Positions 45,602 through 55,219 of a stretch of 64,000 bases of DNA are shown here, in pieces (positions within the stretch are counted from its first letter, which is position 1; the number at the start of each line of letters is the position of its first letter). The stretch comes from an uncultured Prochlorococcus sp. (GTDB taxonomy: Bacteria > Cyanobacteriota > Cyanobacteriia > PCC-6307 > Cyanobiaceae). Below the pieces are notes generated by a model. That model saw only the letters and a program-made list of their open reading frames with translations, was not told where the DNA came from and did no database searches. The position numbers were made by a program, and so were the translations under genes. The stretch covers positions 124,001-188,000 of the forward strand of contig CACOMD010000001.1 of NCBI GenBank assembly GCA_902628235.1. The letters are read 5' to 3'.

Positions 45602-45703
45602 AATTAAGCATATTAAAGTGTAGAATATAAAAAATTTAGTGTATTTATACGGCAGGCTGAATACACCTCTTTCTCACTACCTAAGGTAGACTGCTTAAAA
45701 CAA

Positions 45704-46798
45704 ATGAACGAAAATTCTCCCCAAACATCAACAGAATCAATTGGTGAAGTTAACACAATAGATGTTAAAGAGGATGAAAAAAATCCAGATAGTACTGCGA
45801 ATCATGAATTAACTTACAAAGATAAAGAAATACCCCCTGCAGACGAGTCTTCTAGTAGAAGAAATAATGATTTAGAAAATGCTGGTTTTACTCAAGAGGA
45901 ATTTGCTTCATTATTAGGGAAGTATGACTATAATTTTAAGCCAGGCGATCTTGTAAAAGGAACAGTTTTCGCTCTCGAACCCAAAGGAGCGATGATAGAT
46001 ATCGGAGCGAAAACTGCAGCATTTATGCCAATGCAAGAAGTCTCTATTAATAGAGTCGAGGGATTAAGTGATGTTTTACAGCCCTCTGAGTCAAGAGAAT
46101 TCTTCATAATGACTGAAGAGAATGAAGATGGGCAACTTGCATTATCAATCAGAAGAATCGAATACCAGAGAGCTTGGGAAAGAGTTAGGCAATTACAGAA
46201 AGAGGATGCAACTATTTATTCTGAGGTTTTTGCTACAAATAGAGGAGGTGCTTTAGTAAGAGTAGAAGGTTTAAGAGGTTTTATACCTGGCTCTCATATA
46301 AGTGCGCGTAAAATCAAAGAAGATCTTGAAGGGGAACATTTACCATTAAAATTTTTGGAAGTTGATGAAGAAAGGAACCGATTAGTACTAAGTCATAGAA
46401 GAGCATTGGTTGAGAAGAAAATGAACAGATTAGAAGTTGGTGAAGTAGTTGTAGGCTCAGTGAAAGGAATCAAACCATATGGAGCTTTTATAGATATTGG
46501 TGGAGTAAGTGGACTGCTTCATATTTCTGAAATTAGTCACGAACATATTGAAACTCCACATAATATTTTAAACGTTAATGATCAAATGAAAGTTATGATA
46601 ATAGATTTAGATTCTGAAAGAGGTAGAATTTCACTATCTACAAAAGCTCTAGAACCTGAACCAGGTGATATGCTCACGGATCCTCAAAAAGTTTTTAATA
46701 AAGCTGAAGAGATGGCTGCCAAATATAAGCAAATGTTATTTGAACAAACAGATGAAAATGAAGAACAATTAGCTGCAACAAATCAAGAAAATGAATAA
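45704..46798 (+). CDS. rpsA: 30S ribosomal protein S1
   Basis: Three S1 domains; GDLVKGTVFALEPKGAMIDIGAKTAAFMP, GEVVVGSVKGIKPYGAFIDIGGVSGLLHISEIS. Confidence 0.95.
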   Translation: MNENSPQTSTESIGEVNTIDVKEDEKNPDSTANHELTYKDKEIPPADESSSRRNNDLENAGFTQEEFASLLGKYDYNFKPGDLVKGTVFALEPKGAMIDIGAKTAAFMPMQEVSINRVEGLSDVLQPSESREFFIMTEENEDGQLALSIRRIEYQRAWERVRQLQKEDATIYSEVFATNRGGALVRVEGLRGFIPGSHISARKIKEDLEGEHLPLKFLEVDEERNRLVLSHRRALVEKKMNRLEVGEVVVGSVKGIKPYGAFIDIGGVSGLLHISEISHEHIETPHNILNVNDQMKVMIIDLDSERGRISLSTKALEPEPGDMLTDPQKVFNKAEEMAAKYKQMLFEQTDENEEQLAATNQENE

Positions 46799-46911
46799 TT
46801 TAATTTAAATTTTTGATTTAATATAAATAAGCCAAAACATTAAAATTAAAGTTAATAAAACAATAGTATAAAACTATTTTGTTAACCTAATTTGTATAGA
46901 TAAATAATTAA

Positions 46912-48159
46912 ATGAGTAGCTTTGTTTTCACTTCTGAATCAGTTACAGAAGGTCATCCTGATAAAATATGTGACCAGATAAGTGATGCAGTTCTTGATGC
47001 TCTTCTTTTCCAAGACCCCGAAAGCAGAGTAGCATGTGAAACAGTTGTAAATACTGGTCTTTGTCTATTAACAGGAGAGATTACAACTAAAGCAAAAGTT
47101 GATTATATCAAAATCGCAAGAAATGTTATTGATCAAATTGGGTATAAAGGTTTTAAGGCTGGAGGCTTTGACGCAAATAGTTGTGCCGTTTTAGTTGCAT
47201 TAGATGAACAGTCTCCTGACATCGCTCAAGGAGTAGATGAAGCTGACGACAATAACGAGGATTCCAAAAATAACATTGGAGCAGGAGATCAAGGGATAAT
47301 GTTTGGTTATGCTTGCGATGAAACTCCTGAGCTGATGCCTCTGCCAATTAGCTTGGCTCATAGATTAGCTAGACAACTATCAAAAATTAGACATGAAAAT
47401 ATTCTTAACTATCTTTTACCTGATGGAAAAACTCAAGTCAGTGTTAATTATCAAGAAGACAAACCAGAATCAATTAACACAATTTTAATTTCGACACAAC
47501 ACTTATCTGAAGTTGAAGGATTAACAAATGAAAAAGAAATAAGAGAAAAAATTACTAAAGATCTTTGGGATAAAGTAGTACTCCCAGCCACTCACGACTT
47601 AAAAATAAAACCTCAAAAAGACAAGACAAGATTTCTTGTAAATCCTACAGGAAAATTTGTGGTAGGAGGACCTCAGGGTGATGCAGGCTTAACTGGTAGA
47701 AAAATCATTGTTGATACTTATGGAGGCTATGCCAGACATGGTGGAGGAGCTTTCTCAGGCAAAGACCCTACAAAAGTTGATAGATCAGCAGCGTATGCTG
47801 CAAGATACGTTGCGAAATCAATTGTGAAAGCAAAATTTGCTAAAAAAGCAGAAGTTCAATTAAGTTACGCAATTGGTGTAGCTAATCCAATATCAATACT
47901 TATAGAAACTTTTGGAACTGGAATATATTCTCAATCTGACTTGATTGAGATTATTAATAATAATTTTGATCTAAGACCTGCCTCAATTCTAGAAGAATTT
48001 GATTTAAGAAATTTACCTAAGAAATTGGGTGGTGAATTTTTTGTTAAAACTGCTGCTTATGGACATTTTGGAAGAGAAGATTTATCGTTGCCATGGGAAA
48101 ATGTAGATGAGAAGGTAAAAGATTTAATTAAATTTGCTAAAAATTACTCAAAAATTTAA
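46912..48159 (+). CDS. metK: S-adenosylmethionine synthetase
   Basis: [44 protein letters not shown]. Confidence 0.97.
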   Translation: MSSFVFTSESVTEGHPDKICDQISDAVLDALLFQDPESRVACETVVNTGLCLLTGEITTKAKVDYIKIARNVIDQIGYKGFKAGGFDANSCAVLVALDEQSPDIAQGVDEADDNNEDSKNNIGAGDQGIMFGYACDETPELMPLPISLAHRLARQLSKIRHENILNYLLPDGKTQVSVNYQEDKPESINTILISTQHLSEVEGLTNEKEIREKITKDLWDKVVLPATHDLKIKPQKDKTRFLVNPTGKFVVGGPQGDAGLTGRKIIVDTYGGYARHGGGAFSGKDPTKVDRSAAYAARYVAKSIVKAKFAKKAEVQLSYAIGVANPISILIETFGTGIYSQSDLIEIINNNFDLRPASILEEFDLRNLPKKLGGEFFVKTAAYGHFGREDLSLPWENVDEKVKDLIKFAKNYSKI

Positions 48160-49391
48160 TGGATAATGAATATTTTGGGGGCTTAGATTTTGGATCTAGC
48201 GGAGCCAGAATATCTATCATCAATAATTCCAAAGAGATCATCTTTGAGGATTCTTGTAATTATGATTATGAATTTAAAAATCCAGAAGGGTGGATAAATT
48301 CTTGTATTAAATTATTTGAAGGCATACCAATTCAACTAAAAATAAATTTATTAAGATTATCTATTTCTGGCACTTCAGGGACACTTGTACCTTGTGAATC
48401 AAGTGGCAGTATTTTAGGAAATTCAATACCTTATAACGAAGCGTGCATTTCAAATTCTAAAAAATTAAAATTAATTGCTGGGGATAATAAATTTTTAAAT
48501 AACCCATATAGTAGCTTGGCAAAAGCGATTAACTTAATCGATACTTTTGGTGAAGATATTATCATAAGGCATCAATCAGATTGGATATCTGGATGGTTTT
48601 TAAATGACTGGAAATTCGGCGAAGAAGGAAACAATATAAAACTTGGTTGGAATATTGCAACTAACTCATGGCCTAAAAGTTTTGACTCATTTTCTTTAAA
48701 GAAATCAATACCAGTGATAAAAAAAAGTGGAAGCATTTTAGGTAAAATCAATCAATCAATCGCAAATTTACTTGGAATAAGCGAGCATCTTTTACTAATT
48801 TCTGGCACAACTGATTCTAATGCAGCATTTATTGCTGCTGAAGTAAAAGACAATGAGGGATTAACAATATTAGGTACGACAATTGTTTTAAAAAAAATAA
48901 TTAAAAAAACTTTTAACCACCCTGGAATTACAATGCATAGAGTTAATGATGAATGGATTTGTGGTGGATCTTCAAATGCTGGCTGTGGAGTTTTATCAAA
49001 ATTTTTCTCTGATCTAGAAATTAAAGAATTAAGCCAACAAATAAATCCGAGAAAAAACACAACTCTTAATTATCTTCCTCTAAACTCTCTGGGAGAAAGA
49101 TTTCCAACTGATGATCCATACTTAAAGCCAATAATTGATCCAAGACCTGTTAGTGATGCATTATTTCTTCAAGGATTACTTGAAGGTCTGGCCAAGATTG
49201 AATTAAATGGATGGCTAAAACTTAAAACTTTTTCAGGATATTTTCCAAAAAAGATAATCACAATAGGAGGTGGTGCAAAAAACCCTCAGTGGAAATCAAT
49301 TAGAGAGAAAACACTAAAAATACCTATCATAAACTCTAATAAATCTACTTCATTTGGATCAGCTCTAATTGCTTTGCAGTCTTATTTTTAG
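48159..49391 (+). CDS. FGGY-family carbohydrate kinase
   Basis: GGLDFGSSGARISII; C-terminal ITIGGGAKNPQWKSIRE. Confidence 0.85.
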   Translation: MDNEYFGGLDFGSSGARISIINNSKEIIFEDSCNYDYEFKNPEGWINSCIKLFEGIPIQLKINLLRLSISGTSGTLVPCESSGSILGNSIPYNEACISNSKKLKLIAGDNKFLNNPYSSLAKAINLIDTFGEDIIIRHQSDWISGWFLNDWKFGEEGNNIKLGWNIATNSWPKSFDSFSLKKSIPVIKKSGSILGKINQSIANLLGISEHLLLISGTTDSNAAFIAAEVKDNEGLTILGTTIVLKKIIKKTFNHPGITMHRVNDEWICGGSSNAGCGVLSKFFSDLEIKELSQQINPRKNTTLNYLPLNSLGERFPTDDPYLKPIIDPRPVSDALFLQGLLEGLAKIELNGWLKLKTFSGYFPKKIITIGGGAKNPQWKSIREKTLKIPIINSNKSTSFGSALIALQSYF

Positions 49392-49499
49392 AATTTTTAT
49401 AAATCAATCATTTAATTTTTCTTCAAATAAACATAATTCATAAAAAATTTATTGATAAGGGTTCCGCAAATTACATTCACTATCTAGAGTATAAATAAG

Positions 49500-49572
49500 G
49501 CCGGGATAGCTCAGTTGGTAGAGCAGGCGACTGAAAATCGCCGTGTCCCCAGTTCAAATCTGGGTCCTGGCA
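49500..49572 (+). tRNA. tRNA-Phe(GAA)
   Basis: GCCGGGATAGCTCAGTTGGTAGAGCAGGCGACTGAAAATCGCCGTGTCCCCAGTTCAAATCTGGGTCCTGGCA. Confidence 0.96.
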
Positions 49573-49813
49573 CCTTCATTTTTTATAAAAATGGGGACAA
49601 ATTAGCACTCCTTAGGGGGTGCTTTTTTGTTGGAAATAGAGTGTTTGCAAGGGGTCTGAGAAGACAAAAATATACACTCAAAAGGTATAAAAGAGCATTT
49701 AAGTGAGAATAATTTTGGGAATGTTAGTGGAATGTTAGTTAAGCAAGAAAGTAACTATTGATATAGTCCCCAGAACTAACATTCCAAGTAGTGTTCAAAA
49801 TTACAATTTCCTA
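49553..49813 (+). repeat. Direct repeat copy R1 (3' end of tRNA-Phe, terminator, downstream block)
   Basis: ttcaaatctgggtcctggcacc ... gcactccttagggggtgcttttttgtt ... aactattgatatagtcc..agaactaacattcca; matches R2. Confidence 0.92.
49604..49628 (+). terminator. Terminator downstream of tRNA-Phe (copy 1)
   Basis: AGCACTCCTTAGGGGGTGCTTTTTT. Confidence 0.75.
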
Positions 49814-49893
49814 AATTAGAAAATAGATCAACATTCAAAACCCTTTAATATATCAAACCTCTGCTTTTCATAAAAAACTTTTTCACAAGTTTA

Positions 49894-50232
49894 TTAATTG
49901 ATCTTAGGGATATGAGCTTCAGTAATGGGATAAGGGGTATTCATATAGTGAAAGATTTGAAAAATTACAGTTTTATCTGGATCTAATTTACCTTCCTTGA
50001 GTCCTTTTAAAATGCTTGCTGTAGTTGCATAAGCATTACATTCAGTACAACATCTTTTTTAAACTGATTTTTCATCTTCAGCTGGCTTCTCTTCTTCAGC
50101 TGGCTTTACATCCTCAACTGGTTTTTCATCTTCAGCTGGCTTCTCTTCAGGTGAAATGCTTTTTAAAAATTTAATAAGTTTATTGTAAAGATCTTTTAGA
50201 AAATTAAAAATTTTTAGTAGGAAATCTTTCAT
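49894..50232 (-). pseudogene. ORF interrupted by one in-frame TAA: Pro/Glu-rich 57-aa N-part (50059-50232) and Cys-motif C-part (49894-50058)
   Basis: Same frame reads MKDFLLKIFNFLKDLYNKLIKFLKSISPEEKPAEDEKPVEDVKPAEEEKPAEDEKSV*KRCCTECNAYATTASILKGLKEGKLDPDKTVIFQIFHYMNTPYPITEAHIPKIN*. Confidence 0.55.
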
Positions 50233-50525
50233 ATTAAAATCCCTCTATATTCTGTAAAATTTTTGTTGACTAAAAATAAAACATATATTTTTTTTAAAGC
50301 CTTTTAGAAATAATACTTAATACTTTATTAAGCCAACTAACATTTAATGGAGTAAATAACATTCCATTTTGTAATAGAAATTAGCCTGCACACCCCTTCT
50401 AATTAAATGGATATGGAATGTTAGTGGAATGTTAGTAAAAATATTTAATTAAAAAACAGGTCTTTTCTGTATAGTTATGATACCAAATATGTCACTTTTT
50501 GAGAGGTTTATAAAATTGTCTCCCA

Positions 50526-50760
50526 TTCAAATCTGGGTCCTGGCACCTCTATTCTTTATATGAATGGGGACAAATTAGCACTCCTTAGGGGGTGCTTTTT
50601 TGTTAAAAATGAAGTGTTAGCAAGGGGTCAAAGAAGACAAAATATACACTCAAAAGGTATAAAAAGTCATCTTGCTGAGAATAATTTTGGGAATGTTAGT
50701 TGAGTAAAAAAGTAACTATTGACATAGTCCACAGAACTAACATTCCAGGCAGTATTCACA
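50526..50760 (+). repeat. Direct repeat copy R2 with partial tRNA-Phe 3' end
   Basis: ttcaaatctgggtcctggcacc at 50526-50547, exactly 973 bp after R1; same terminator and downstream block. Confidence 0.92.
50577..50601 (+). terminator. Duplicated tRNA-Phe terminator (copy 2)
   Basis: AGCACTCCTTAGGGGGTGCTTTTTT. Confidence 0.75.
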
Positions 50761-50893
50761 ATAAAGTTTGGTAATAAAAAAAAAAAGCTAGTATTAAGTT
50801 AGTATTCTTTTCTAATCTATTACTAGTAATTACTCTGGTTATAGTTTAAAGACCCTTGCTTCAAGCAAAGTATGGAAATCCATTTATAAGAAG

Positions 50894-53800
50894 TTGACTT
50901 TAGAAAAAATTCCAAGAAATATATTAGCGTTGAGAAATAATATCCAAAAAGGAGTGCAGGATATACACTGTAACTTAAAACTTTCTCTGGATAAGCCCTC
51001 CAAAGGTAAGCTTCATAGACCGAGTAAAAAAGTAAATAAATTTCCACCAAATTACAAGTCGAAGAGCCTTTTACTTTCAAGCAGAATTTACGAAATTGGC
51101 GATGTGTGTGTTAATAAAAAAAATTCTAAGATATATAAAGAAATAATCAGGTCTATTGATATAAAAAAAGCTTTATCTAATTCTTTAATTGGCTTAATTT
51201 CAATTCAATTTATACCTTTTGGAGTTAACGAGGCATTCGCAAATAAATTATTCACTATTCCAGAGACTTCTACTAATCGTAAATTCGAAGGAGGTTGGGG
51301 AAGAGGTTATTGGTTTACAGCTCCTTCAGATTTCGAAATAACAGGAGCAGAAGTATGGACTCCAACCCCAAGTGGAGGGAAAACATGGGTAAATATCTAT
51401 TTAATTAATCATTCAGATCCACTTCCTCAATGGACAAACCTCATGTATGGAAATCAAGGCCATATATCTACTTTGAAATTGTCGGAACAAGATCTTACTA
51501 ATGGAAGACAGCATACTTTTTCTCAAGCAGTAAGCATTACCGCAGGACAAAAAATTGGTGTTATAGGTCTGTATCAAAGGGATAATAGTAATACTAAAGG
51601 GATCGGCTATACAGACACAACAGCAGGTTTAGGTAAGAGTATTAGTTTAATGGGAAGCAATGTGAACTTCAAAGCATTTGGAACACAACGTGCAATAAAT
51701 GGAACAACTGCAGCTCCTGATGTTTGGACTACTAATCACTATTTAGGAAGAATCGAACTTTATGGTGGAACTGGCGGAATATCTGGTACAAAAGCCATCT
51801 CCGCACTTCCAAGTAATAAAAATTGTAAAGGTGCAACGATATTTATAGATAACTCAGGCACTTATTCAGATGCTATTAATACTGGCACGGGATGCGCAAT
51901 TGATAGTAAATCTAAATTAGGAGTTCTTTCAGGGATATACTCTGGATCTGGTTCATTAACAATTAAAGAATCTATATCAGCAGGAAAAGTGACTTTAAGT
52001 AATACAAATACATATACAGGGGAAACAATTATAGAGAACAAGGCTCACTTAAAAGTTACTGGTTCAATTGCCAACTCTTCAGGGATTACTGTTCAATCAG
52101 GAGGGAAAATTTCTGGCTCATCTTTTGAGGTTTCAAATAAAACCCCAACTACAACATTCACAGGCGGAACATTTCAAGCAGAAGCTTCTAATACATATGC
52201 TAAATCTTTTGTCGCAGGTAGCGGTGGAGCAATTATTGACAACAAGACTTATAGCCCAACTATGAGCGGTGTATTCTCAGGTTCAGGTGGCCTTTCTATT
52301 ACCAATTCTGGTTCTGGTGGTAATACTACTTTATCTAATACAAATACATATACTGGCGCTACAACGGTCGGTAATGGTGCTCACTTAAAAGTTACTGGTT
52401 CAATTGCCAATTCCTCTGGTCTTACTGTTCAATCTGGTGGAAAACTTTCTGGCTCTGCTCTAACAACAAATAGCAAGCTTCCAACTACAACATTCACAGG
52501 CGGAACATTAGAAATCGACTCTCAGGATACTTATCAAAAATCTTTTGTCTCAGGTACTGGCGGAACTAATATTGATAGCAATTCATATACTACAACTCTC
52601 GCAGGTAATATCTCTGGCTCAGGTGGTCTTTCTATTACCAATTCTGGTTCTGGTGGCTTAATTAATTTAACTGGAAACAATACTTATTCAGGTCCCACTA
52701 CTGTAGGAAATGGAGCCCACTTAAAAGTAAATGGATCGATAACTTCTTCATCTGATTTATCTATTGCTTCTGGGGGAATTATTTCAGGAATCGGTAGCTA
52801 TCCATCAACGACGCTAACAACTGGAGCGACTATTTCGCCAGGTAATTCAATTGGAACGCAAAATTTTAATAGTCTAAATTTAAATGGAGGATCATTAGAT
52901 ATTGAAATTCAGGGGCCTCAAAATGATAAAATTTCAGTAACTGGTAATGTCACAAACTTTACGGGAGAAGTCAATATAATTCCATTTGGTGGGGGAACAT
53001 TATGGCCTAATTTTAATTATTCAATAATTACTGCACCTAATAGTTCTGATTTCGCATTAACAAATAGTCTTAAACTAATTCCTAGCGGAATAACAAGTGT
53101 CATATTAAATAGAGGAGCAACTTTATCTCAAGAAAATGATGGGAACCTCAAAACATTTGACATAAAATATTTACCCAAAAATGGTTCTGGAGTAATAGCA
53201 TCAGCCTTAGAAGATCTAGGAAGGCCTTCTTCAGCAGCATCACTATTTGATATTGCTTTCAACTCTTTAGCAACGCAAGCAGAAAACAATGCGAATAATA
53301 CTGGTTCTCTTATCAGTAATACAGGTTTTACAACTGGACAGATCGCGGCAGCAGGAATTTCTGAAGATTTCTTCACTTCATTAAACAAACTACTTTCTAT
53401 AACAAATGATAATGATCTAATAAATTCAATAAATTCAATGTCATCTGAACCCTATTCTGCTTTTCAAAGCGTTGGATTAGAAACAATAAAAGATCGCAGG
53501 GATCTGCTTATATCTAGCGCAGGAAATTGTTTAGCAAAAGGATTAGTTTTAAATAATCATGTACAAAATCCTTTATGCTTTTTCACAAATAGTTCTAATA
53601 CGATCCAAGAAATCAGCGGTAAAGGAGGACTATCTTCGTATCAATCTAATATATTCTCTACTCAATATGGTCTTGAATTTCTCAAATCAAGAAATTTAAT
53701 ATTGGGAGCAGCTTTTGGATATGGAAAATCTAATTTAGATAAAATGTCTATTGATAGTTCTCATGTCAGCTCTACAGTTAAAAGCGGTTCTATTTACTCA

Positions 53801-54460
53801 ATACATATACCATCTATTGGACTACAACCTTTATACCCAGGTAGAACAAAAGTAATCGGATTAATAAGTTATAGCCATTTTGATATTAATGGTACAAGAC
53901 CAGCACCGCCAGGCATCCTTTGGACCAATCCAACAAATTTCTCAGCACATTATGAGGCTGATGGACTAACAACTGCCTTACAAGTAGATCATACATTTAC
54001 AAAAAGCTCAAGGGATGTGTATGTAAAGCCATTAATTGGCATTGCTTATAGTCATTTCGATCAACCAGGATTTACGGAATCAAGCTCCAACCCAATAAAT
54101 CTTAAGATTAAAAATAATAATGAAGAAAGCTTACTAGCAACATTTGCTTTAGAAATTGGGACCAACAAAAAAGCATTAGCAAAAAGAATAATTGCATCTA
54201 AATTTCGACTTGGATATGAAATTGAAATTTTAAAGAATGCAAATAGAACGTCATCTTTAGATTCTTCTTTTGAAGAGGCCTCAGGGCTTGGTTCTTTTAC
54301 AACTAAAAGTCAATCAAGAGGAAGAGATACAGTCTTTGTTGATGGTGAAGTTCAAATTAAAATAAATAAAAGCTCTACTCTCTATGCGAATGCGAGTTAT
54401 ACAGGCTTCGAGAGAGGTTCTGACTATTCATATGGAGGAGGAATAAGAATAAGATTTTAA
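50894..54460 (+). CDS. Large autotransporter-like protein with passenger beta-strand repeats and C-terminal beta-barrel
   Basis: 'LSNTNTYTGATTVGNGAHLKVTGSIANSSGLTVQSGGKLSGS' repeats typical of autotransporter-associated beta strands; C-terminal barrel-like segments ending SYGGGIRIRF. Confidence 0.82.
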   Translation: MTLEKIPRNILALRNNIQKGVQDIHCNLKLSLDKPSKGKLHRPSKKVNKFPPNYKSKSLLLSSRIYEIGDVCVNKKNSKIYKEIIRSIDIKKALSNSLIGLISIQFIPFGVNEAFANKLFTIPETSTNRKFEGGWGRGYWFTAPSDFEITGAEVWTPTPSGGKTWVNIYLINHSDPLPQWTNLMYGNQGHISTLKLSEQDLTNGRQHTFSQAVSITAGQKIGVIGLYQRDNSNTKGIGYTDTTAGLGKSISLMGSNVNFKAFGTQRAINGTTAAPDVWTTNHYLGRIELYGGTGGISGTKAISALPSNKNCKGATIFIDNSGTYSDAINTGTGCAIDSKSKLGVLSGIYSGSGSLTIKESISAGKVTLSNTNTYTGETIIENKAHLKVTGSIANSSGITVQSGGKISGSSFEVSNKTPTTTFTGGTFQAEASNTYAKSFVAGSGGAIIDNKTYSPTMSGVFSGSGGLSITNSGSGGNTTLSNTNTYTGATTVGNGAHLKVTGSIANSSGLTVQSGGKLSGSALTTNSKLPTTTFTGGTLEIDSQDTYQKSFVSGTGGTNIDSNSYTTTLAGNISGSGGLSITNSGSGGLINLTGNNTYSGPTTVGNGAHLKVNGSITSSSDLSIASGGIISGIGSYPSTTLTTGATISPGNSIGTQNFNSLNLNGGSLDIEIQGPQNDKISVTGNVTNFTGEVNIIPFGGGTLWPNFNYSIITAPNSSDFALTNSLKLIPSGITSVILNRGATLSQENDGNLKTFDIKYLPKNGSGVIASALEDLGRPSSAASLFDIAFNSLATQAENNANNTGSLISNTGFTTGQIAAAGISEDFFTSLNKLLSITNDNDLINSINSMSSEPYSAFQSVGLETIKDRRDLLISSAGNCLAKGLVLNNHVQNPLCFFTNSSNTIQEISGKGGLSSYQSNIFSTQYGLEFLKSRNLILGAAFGYGKSNLDKMSIDSSHVSSTVKSGSIYSIHIPSIGLQPLYPGRTKVIGLISYSHFDINGTRPAPPGILWTNPTNFSAHYEADGLTTALQVDHTFTKSSRDVYVKPLIGIAYSHFDQPGFTESSSNPINLKIKNNNEESLLATFALEIGTNKKALAKRIIASKFRLGYEIEILKNANRTSSLDSSFEEASGLGSFTTKSQSRGRDTVFVDGEVQIKINKSSTLYANASYTGFERGSDYSYGGGIRIRF
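51992..52999 (+). repeat. Intragenic 336-bp (112-aa) tandem repeats in the autotransporter passenger, about 3 units
   Basis: Unit starts at 51992, 52328 and 52664, spacing 336 bp each; third unit diverges toward its end. Confidence 0.85.
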
Positions 54461-54500
54461 ATAAATAATTAAAAAGTAGAATAATTAATTAGTATTTAAA

Positions 54501-54562
54501 AAAAACTATTGATATAGTCGTCGGATCAAATATTCTCTAGAGTGTTTAAAATACAATTTCCA
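54501..54562 (+). repeat. Degenerate repeat copy R3 (tail part only)
   Basis: aactattgatatagtc identical to R1 followed by agtgtttaaaatacaatttc vs R1 agtgttcaaaattacaatttc. Confidence 0.7.
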
Positions 54563-54648
54563 CAAAATATTAACTCATCAACGCAAATAATCAGTTAGGG
54601 TTAATAAATTTTTTAAAAGGATAAATTTTTATAAATAAAGACAACCAT

Positions 54649-54840
54649 ATGCCCAAGATTCCGCCACATTTCATTATAGAGAAGGAGAAAAAGGTGGTTT
54701 TTTTAATTAAAGGTGTCTTTCCTGAAAATTTAATCTTGAAAAAATATATGCCTTACTTTCCAAAAGTGTTTAAAGGTATGGTTATAAGATGTGAAGAAAG
54801 TTTTTATAAAATGAGGATGAAAGTCAATTCAAAAAAATGA
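54649..54840 (+). CDS. Small hypothetical protein, paralog of the next ORF
   Basis: PPHFIIEKEKKVVFLIKGVFPENLILKKYMPYFPKVFKGMVIRCEESFYKM. Confidence 0.55.
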   Translation: MPKIPPHFIIEKEKKVVFLIKGVFPENLILKKYMPYFPKVFKGMVIRCEESFYKMRMKVNSKK

Positions 54841-55088
54841 TAAGAAAATCAAAATATACAGCTGAATACAAAAAAGGGAAGAGTAAAAATCCTATACCAT
54901 TTCCTCATATTGTGATATTGAAAAGGAAAGAGGTTTATTTTAGGATTGATTCTGGTTGGCCCGCCTCTTTAACCATAAAACCAATTATGAGAGAACATTT
55001 CCCTGATGATTTTAAAGGGATTATTGCTTCAGTTGAGACTTGGGAAAAATTGATGAAAGAATTAGACCCTAATAGAAAAACTGATTAA
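54837..55088 (+). CDS. Small hypothetical protein, paralog of the previous ORF
   Basis: FPHIVILKRKEVYFRIDSGWPASLTIKPIMREHFPDDFKGIIASVETWEKL; ATGA overlap with upstream stop. Confidence 0.6.
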   Translation: MIRKSKYTAEYKKGKSKNPIPFPHIVILKRKEVYFRIDSGWPASLTIKPIMREHFPDDFKGIIASVETWEKLMKELDPNRKTD

Positions 55089-55219
55089 AATTTTAAGTAT
55101 AAAAATATCTTTTAAATTTATTTTAATAGCCTTTGATTGACTTTTTAGAAATTTTTATAAATTATCAATTTAATATTCTATTCAAAAATCATGCAAGGTT
55201 TAAGATAACTTTAGTTAAT

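Noticed and set aside
49515-49706. 63-aa ORF 'MVEQATENRRVPSSNLGPGTF...'
   Set aside because: Translation of tRNA-Phe and its terminator.
51992-52999. Possible transposon or CRISPR-like repetition
   Set aside because: 336-bp period is in frame and encodes autotransporter passenger repeats.
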